The position numbers were made by a program, and so were the translations under genes. A stretch of DNA of 64,000 bases from positions 1 to 64,000 of the forward strand of contig FNZT01000003.1 in NCBI GenBank assembly GCA_900109435.1. Direction: 5' to 3'. Positions 60,192 to 64,000 of this stretch are shown here, one piece after another (the first letter of the stretch is position 1; each line of letters begins with the position of its first letter). The notes under the pieces are model-generated. The model searched no databases, was not told the DNA's origin, and was given only the letters and a program-made list of their open reading frames with translations. The DNA comes from Ruminococcus sp. YRD2003 (GTDB lineage Bacteria; Bacillota; Clostridia; Oscillospirales; Ruminococcaceae).

Positions 60192-60752
60192 ATGGACGAC
60201 GAAAAAATACTCGCTCTCTTCCGCGAGAGGGACGAGACCACTATAGTCGAAGTCAGGCAGAAGTATTCTGCTTACTGCGGGGCTGTAGCGAGCCGTATAC
60301 TCCGTGACAGCTCTGACGCTGAGGAGGCGCTGAGCGATACGTGGCTTGCGGCGTGGAGGTCGATACCTCCGCACGAACCGAAGTGTCTGCGGACGTATCT
60401 TTCACGGCTCACACGCAATATCAGCGTGAATATGCTCGAGCGCAGCACCGCACGGAAGCGCGGCTCAGGCGATGCGGCCGTCGTGCTCGACGAGGTAGCC
60501 GACTGGCTCGTATCCGACAAAGACGACGTCGAGGACAGCGTGAACGAGCGTCTTCTCACTGACGCGCTGAACGACTTTCTCGCAGACCTTTCCGATATCG
60601 AATGCAGGGTATTCGTGTGCCGTTATACATATTTTCAACCTGTATCGGAGATTGCTCGCGCGAATGGCTTTACGGAGAACAAGGTCAAGTCAATGCTTAT
60701 GCGGCTGAGGAAAAGACTGCGTACAAAGCTTGAAAAGGAGGATCTGATATGA
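60192..60752 (+). CDS. ECF-type RNA polymerase sigma factor
   Basis: The 186-residue protein has region 2 (about 18-85; YSAYCGAVASRILRDSSDAE, then ALSDTWLAAWRSIPPH and RTYLSRLTRNISVNMLER) and region 4 (about 128-182; LSDIECRVFVCRYTYFQP, then NGFTENKVKSMLMRLRKRLR). TTTTGGAGG lies 6 bases before the ATG. The stop overlaps the anti-sigma gene by 4 bases (ATGA). Confidence 0.92.
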   Translation: MDDEKILALFRERDETTIVEVRQKYSAYCGAVASRILRDSSDAEEALSDTWLAAWRSIPPHEPKCLRTYLSRLTRNISVNMLERSTARKRGSGDAAVVLDEVADWLVSDKDDVEDSVNERLLTDALNDFLADLSDIECRVFVCRYTYFQPVSEIARANGFTENKVKSMLMRLRKRLRTKLEKEDLI

Positions 60753-61762
60753 AAGCAGATACATTTATAAAAGCAATGGGAAATATAGATGAGCGCTTCC
60801 TCAACGTAGAAGTGCCCGAACGAAAAATACACCGTAAATGGACAAAGTGGGTCGCGGGAGCAGCTGCGGCACTGCTTCTGATAGCGTGTCCGCTGCCCGC
60901 GATGACAGCTCTCGGCTCGGACGGAGCATACAGCGTGTTGTATGAGCTCGCTCCGTCGGTGGCTCAGACATTCAAGCCTGTCCGCAAGTCTTGCACTGAC
61001 GACGGGATCGAGATGACTGTCATCTCAGAAAAATGCGACGGCAGTACGGCACAAGTCTGCCTTGCAATGCGCGACCTGACAGGGGAGACCTCCTACGATT
61101 ACTGGGACTTGTACGACAGCTATATGTTAAACTTCCCTTATGATATGAATGGTCATTGTAGGTTCTCGGAGTACGACGCTGACTCGAATACAGCTTATTT
61201 TGTGGTCGAGCTCGAGACGATGAACGGAAAGGATATGCCGAAGAAGAAGGTGACTTTCTCGGTGCGGGAGCTCCTCCTCGGCAGGAAGGAAACAAAGTGT
61301 GACCTTGAGATTGATATGTCGGCAATACAGAACGAGCCCGAAGCGATACACCGCAGTGATATCACGGGCGGGAGTGCATACGACTATCTGCCAGATCCCG
61401 ACGATTATCGCTTCCTTCTTCCCGAAGACGAGCCTGTTTGCCGTCCTGCTGATAATGCCTGCCTCGACGCCGTAGGCTACGTAGACGGCGCACTGCACAT
61501 CCTTATGCGTTTCGAGGACGTCGGTCATACCGACAGCCACGGTTGGGTCAGACTTGTTGACAGGGAAGGGGACGAAGTCGTATCAGAAAAAGAGAGTATC
61601 TCCTTCTCCTATTGGTACGACGAGGAGCGCACGGATATGTGCTGCGAGTACGTGATGCCCGTAGAGTACGACAGGCTCGCTGACTGCACTCTCTTCGGCG
61701 AATTCTACACAGCTCTCGACTACAGAAGCGGCGACTGGCAAGTCACATTCCCGCTGAAATAA
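60749..61762 (+). CDS. DUF4179-like membrane anti-sigma protein
   Basis: The 337-residue protein starts with a cytoplasmic part (about 33 residues; TFIKAMGNIDERFLNVEVPE). A membrane helix follows (about 34-56; WVAGAAAALLLIACPLPA) and an outer part with the DUF4179-type opening in which a regulator domain follows the helix. The rest (about 85-330) is beta-rich and unassigned. Overlap with the sigma gene shows the two act together. It differs in outer domain from the anti-sigma-like proteins at 10041 and 29977. Confidence 0.75.
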   Translation: MKADTFIKAMGNIDERFLNVEVPERKIHRKWTKWVAGAAAALLLIACPLPAMTALGSDGAYSVLYELAPSVAQTFKPVRKSCTDDGIEMTVISEKCDGSTAQVCLAMRDLTGETSYDYWDLYDSYMLNFPYDMNGHCRFSEYDADSNTAYFVVELETMNGKDMPKKKVTFSVRELLLGRKETKCDLEIDMSAIQNEPEAIHRSDITGGSAYDYLPDPDDYRFLLPEDEPVCRPADNACLDAVGYVDGALHILMRFEDVGHTDSHGWVRLVDREGDEVVSEKESISFSYWYDEERTDMCCEYVMPVEYDRLADCTLFGEFYTALDYRSGDWQVTFPLK

Positions 61763-61795
61763 AAAAGACAGTCCCTATAATGGGACTGTCTTTTT
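61762..61795. terminator. Bidirectional terminator
   Basis: AAAAAGACAGTCCC and GGGACTGTCTTTTT form a perfect 14-bp stem with a 6-base loop between convergent genes. Confidence 0.94.
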
Positions 61796-61808
61796 AAGGA
61801 GTGTGATG

Positions 61809-64000
61809 TTATGACGCCTTGAATAGGTATCTCATAAAGTTGTACATATGCGGGTCAACTGTAGCATTGCCGTGGTCGCCGCTCGGGATAACGTTCCAGA
61901 TATGCTCAACGTTGTTGTTCTGGAGCGCCTTATGGTAGCTTTCGGGGTAGTTGCCGACAACGCCGTCGTTTGCCGCAGCTGATATGAGGATGAGGTAGGG
62001 CATTGCAGAGGGCTTGAACTGGCTCTCCTGCTTGAGTGAGCCTTCGTGCTCCATGTACATATCTCTTGTTGGGAATATGCCGGGAGCAGGACACGCGCCG
62101 CCCACATAGCCGTAATTCTCAGAATCGGTTATACCTGTGTAGAGAGCTTCACGTCCGCCGAGAGAAAAGCCCGAGATAGCGGTATTCTCTCTTCCTGTAG
62201 CAACTGAGTAGTGCTCCTCCATATAGGGCATAACGCTGTTCTTGATATCCTCGCGGATGAGGTCGTTGTGACGCATGAACTCCTGCGAGAACATATTTCC
62301 GCCGCTGCCGCCTGTAACCATATTAAGGCTTACGATGATCATAGGCTCGCAGAGACCGTCGGCAAGGAGATTGCCGAGCATGGTCTGCATACCCATCTGG
62401 ACCATTGAATCCTCGTTTCCGCCGATGCCGTGGAGAACGTAGAATACGGGATATTTCTTGTTTGTGGAGTAGCCTGCGGGCAGGATAACGTTCATGCTCT
62501 TCTGACCGCCGCCGTCCTTGGACTGGTAGGAGACTTTCTCCACCTTGCCGTAGTCAACTCCGCCGCGCTTCGTGTTGAAGTTACCGGGCGAGCTGTTTAC
62601 CATATCGTTTGCAATAGTTGCCATATTGAAGCTTCCTGATGATGGGTTATTCTTTGAAGTAGTTGTCTCCGAATTCTGTGTCTTTGTGGTCACTGCTGTG
62701 GTGGAAACCGATGATTTCGGGAACTCCTTTATCTGTCCGAGAACGAACTTGGAAAGTACAACAAGGTCATTGACAGCGAATGCACCGTCACCGTCTACGT
62801 CAGCGACTTCCATGGATATGTTTTTATTTGTGCCTGCCATATAGGCGAGAAGAGCCTGTCTTGCAGCGACGAGGTCAAAAGTGTTGATGACCTTATCTGC
62901 GTAGAAGTCGCCCTTGAGCTGACCCGTCGGAGCGGGAGGAGCTATGGAGCCGCCCTCAACAGTGCCATTTCCTGTGACAACTTCTGATTTCGTGCCCTTG
63001 ACTGCGGCAACGAAATTGTCAATATAGAAGTCGGTTAGGTCGTCGGGAGCCTCGAAATAAAGGGTCATATCCGTAGCACCGGAGGGAAGTGTGTAGGAAA
63101 CATTCTCGAGCTTAGTCCACTCGTCGCTCTTAGCGGTTACGAGAGCTATCTCGTCGTAGTTTTCCTTTGAACCGTCGTTATACTGGAGCGTCATTTTAAT
63201 GTCAGTGGAAGCACCGCTCTTCTGAAGAGCAGCCGCACTGAAGCTGTAAGTCTCGCCTGCCTTGAAAATATTTGAAGGCAGTTCGATCGCAGCGCCGTGC
63301 CAGTTTTCGGAACGACCCGAAACGAACATTGAGCTGCCGCCGTCGTAGTAATTCTCGGAATCCTTAGAGACCTTAGCACTGCCCCTTCCGCTGAACCCTG
63401 CGAACGAGCTGTCAAAGTCGTATTTGATGTATGATCCGTCGGTATCGGGATCGACAGGCTTAGTAGTGGTTGTCGAGCCCGGAATGGGGGCTTTTTCTTC
63501 GATACTGAGCGACTTAACATCGGCCTGACCGTCGCTCTCCCAGCCCTCAACGTTGAAGGCTACCTCATAAAGACCGCCCATCTTCATGCCGAGATTTTCC
63601 CAAGCCTTGAAATGCTCGGAAACACTGATAGTACCCTTGGTTCTTGTATCGCGGCGAACACTGATGTACTGGGTGAAAGCCTTGTTTCCCTCGATAGTAT
63701 ACGAGTTCATGGGGTTCGTGAATACATCGTAAACACTGCCGTCGATAGTTACCTGTTTAGCGTTGTTTGAAGTCGGACGCCAGTTTTTCCAGTCCTCGAT
63801 GATGTAGAACTCAACGAGAGGATTCTGTGTCCAGCCGTAGATACAAATACGTGAGTTACCGGAGGAACCCGCCGACCAGCTGCAATCGAAATCGCAGGTG
63901 AATCCACCGTAATCCTGCCAGTGGTTGGGGTTGTTGAGACCGTAGAAAAGTCCGCGGCGAGCGAGGAAGTTTCCTCTCGAGCCGTTAGGACCGCACTTCC
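61809..64000 (-). CDS. GH11 xylanase-CBM22-dockerin-CE1 esterase (N-terminus beyond window)
   Basis: The frame is open from the stop at 61809 to the right edge, so the gene is partial. The visible N-terminal part is GH11 xylanase: NHWQDYGGFTCDFDCSWSAG, nucleophile Glu in NPLVEFYIIEDW and acid/base Glu in FNVEGWES. Next come a CBM22-like module (FSGRGSAKVSKDSENYYDGG), a dockerin (LKGDFYADKVINTFDLVAAR, EVADVDGDGAFAVNDLVVLS) and a CE1 esterase with VFYVLHGIGGNED, nucleophile in GFSLGG and His in SGDHGNA. In dockerin repeat one the calcium loop lacks the usual DxNxDG. It would cut xylan and remove side-chain esters; the same module order is known from R. flavefaciens xylanase-esterases. Confidence 0.93.
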   Translation of the reverse strand, partial: KCGPNGSRGNFLARRGLFYGLNNPNHWQDYGGFTCDFDCSWSAGSSGNSRICIYGWTQNPLVEFYIIEDWKNWRPTSNNAKQVTIDGSVYDVFTNPMNSYTIEGNKAFTQYISVRRDTRTKGTISVSEHFKAWENLGMKMGGLYEVAFNVEGWESDGQADVKSLSIEEKAPIPGSTTTTKPVDPDTDGSYIKYDFDSSFAGFSGRGSAKVSKDSENYYDGGSSMFVSGRSENWHGAAIELPSNIFKAGETYSFSAAALQKSGASTDIKMTLQYNDGSKENYDEIALVTAKSDEWTKLENVSYTLPSGATDMTLYFEAPDDLTDFYIDNFVAAVKGTKSEVVTGNGTVEGGSIAPPAPTGQLKGDFYADKVINTFDLVAARQALLAYMAGTNKNISMEVADVDGDGAFAVNDLVVLSKFVLGQIKEFPKSSVSTTAVTTKTQNSETTTSKNNPSSGSFNMATIANDMVNSSPGNFNTKRGGVDYGKVEKVSYQSKDGGGQKSMNVILPAGYSTNKKYPVFYVLHGIGGNEDSMVQMGMQTMLGNLLADGLCEPMIIVSLNMVTGGSGGNMFSQEFMRHNDLIREDIKNSVMPYMEEHYSVATGRENTAISGFSLGGREALYTGITDSENYGYVGGACPAPGIFPTRDMYMEHEGSLKQESQFKPSAMPYLILISAAANDGVVGNYPESYHKALQNNNVEHIWNVIPSGDHGNATVDPHMYNFMRYLFKAS

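Overview
The window looks like chromosomal DNA of a cellulosome-producing Ruminococcus, most like R. flavefaciens. The basis is a set of secreted modular enzymes with dockerins: a GH9-CBM3 protein, a CBM22-dockerin-CE1 esterase, a GH5-CBM22-dockerin-SGNH protein and a GH11-CBM22-dockerin-CE1 protein. There is also a small cohesin-plus-dockerin adaptor scaffoldin, several dockerin-bearing structural proteins, and Firmicutes-style ribosome binding sites and promoters (TTGACA-17-TATAAT). The species name is an inference from domain architecture, not from a search.

Layout. 1-8.76 kb is mobile DNA. It holds a class II glutamine amidotransferase overlapped by a tyrosine recombinase, an unidentified AT-rich 5 kb-scale cargo gene, and then a compact integrative mobilizable element (excisionase-like HTH, leader peptide, second tyrosine recombinase, SF3-type replication protein, small Cys-rich ORF, MobC, relaxase). 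It stops short of an initiator tRNA gene at 9.0 kb. 9.4-14.8 kb carries a coiled-coil protein, an ECF sigma/anti-sigma pair, an orphan solute-binding lipoprotein and small regulators. 14.9-19.8 kb holds the GH9 cellulase and a second, propeller-fused solute-binding lipoprotein. 20.2-25.7 kb holds a sugar-nucleotide pair (left-handed beta-helix protein plus UDPGP-family pyrophosphorylase) and a heterodimeric ABC exporter.

25.9-32 kb holds a VanY-type carboxypeptidase, a CE1 esterase preceded by four 95-bp tandem repeats, and an ECF sigma/membrane anti-sigma/dockerin-protein operon. 32-38.7 kb is one leftward operon: FtsX-type permease (its start needs a -1 frameshift at A-AAA-AAG), ATPase, C45-type hydrolase lipoprotein, response regulator and histidine kinase. 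39-42 kb holds a C-type-lectin lipoprotein with a long structured leader and an N-terminal-dockerin adhesin-like protein. 42.2-45.6 kb holds HAD, MATE, GNAT and YfiH-type genes. 45.7-50.2 kb is an operon for CDP-activated surface groups (aminotransferase, DUF2284 protein, LicC-like nucleotidyltransferase, a TagD-like/Gfo-Idh-MocA fusion, YgjP-type metallopeptidase). 50.2-64 kb is cellulosomal: GH5-CBM22-dockerin-SGNH, a 1,700-residue transglutaminase/MBG/Thr-rich/dockerin protein, the ScaC-like adaptor, a third ECF sigma/DUF4179 pair, and the GH11-CE1 xylanase-esterase that runs off the right end.

How the parts fit: at least two dockerin classes are visible. One sits between CBM22 and the C-terminal module in the enzymes. 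The other is shared by the transglutaminase protein and the adaptor scaffoldin. That suggests enzymes and structural parts dock on different cohesins. Three ECF sigma/anti-sigma pairs and two orphan sugar-binding-type lipoproteins lie among these genes and are candidates for sensing the substrate. The most unusual items are the 95-bp promoter-like repeat array with compensatory hairpin changes, the slippery-sequence frameshift in the permease, a 180-bp palindromic MITE-like element, and the CDP-group operon with its fusion enzyme.
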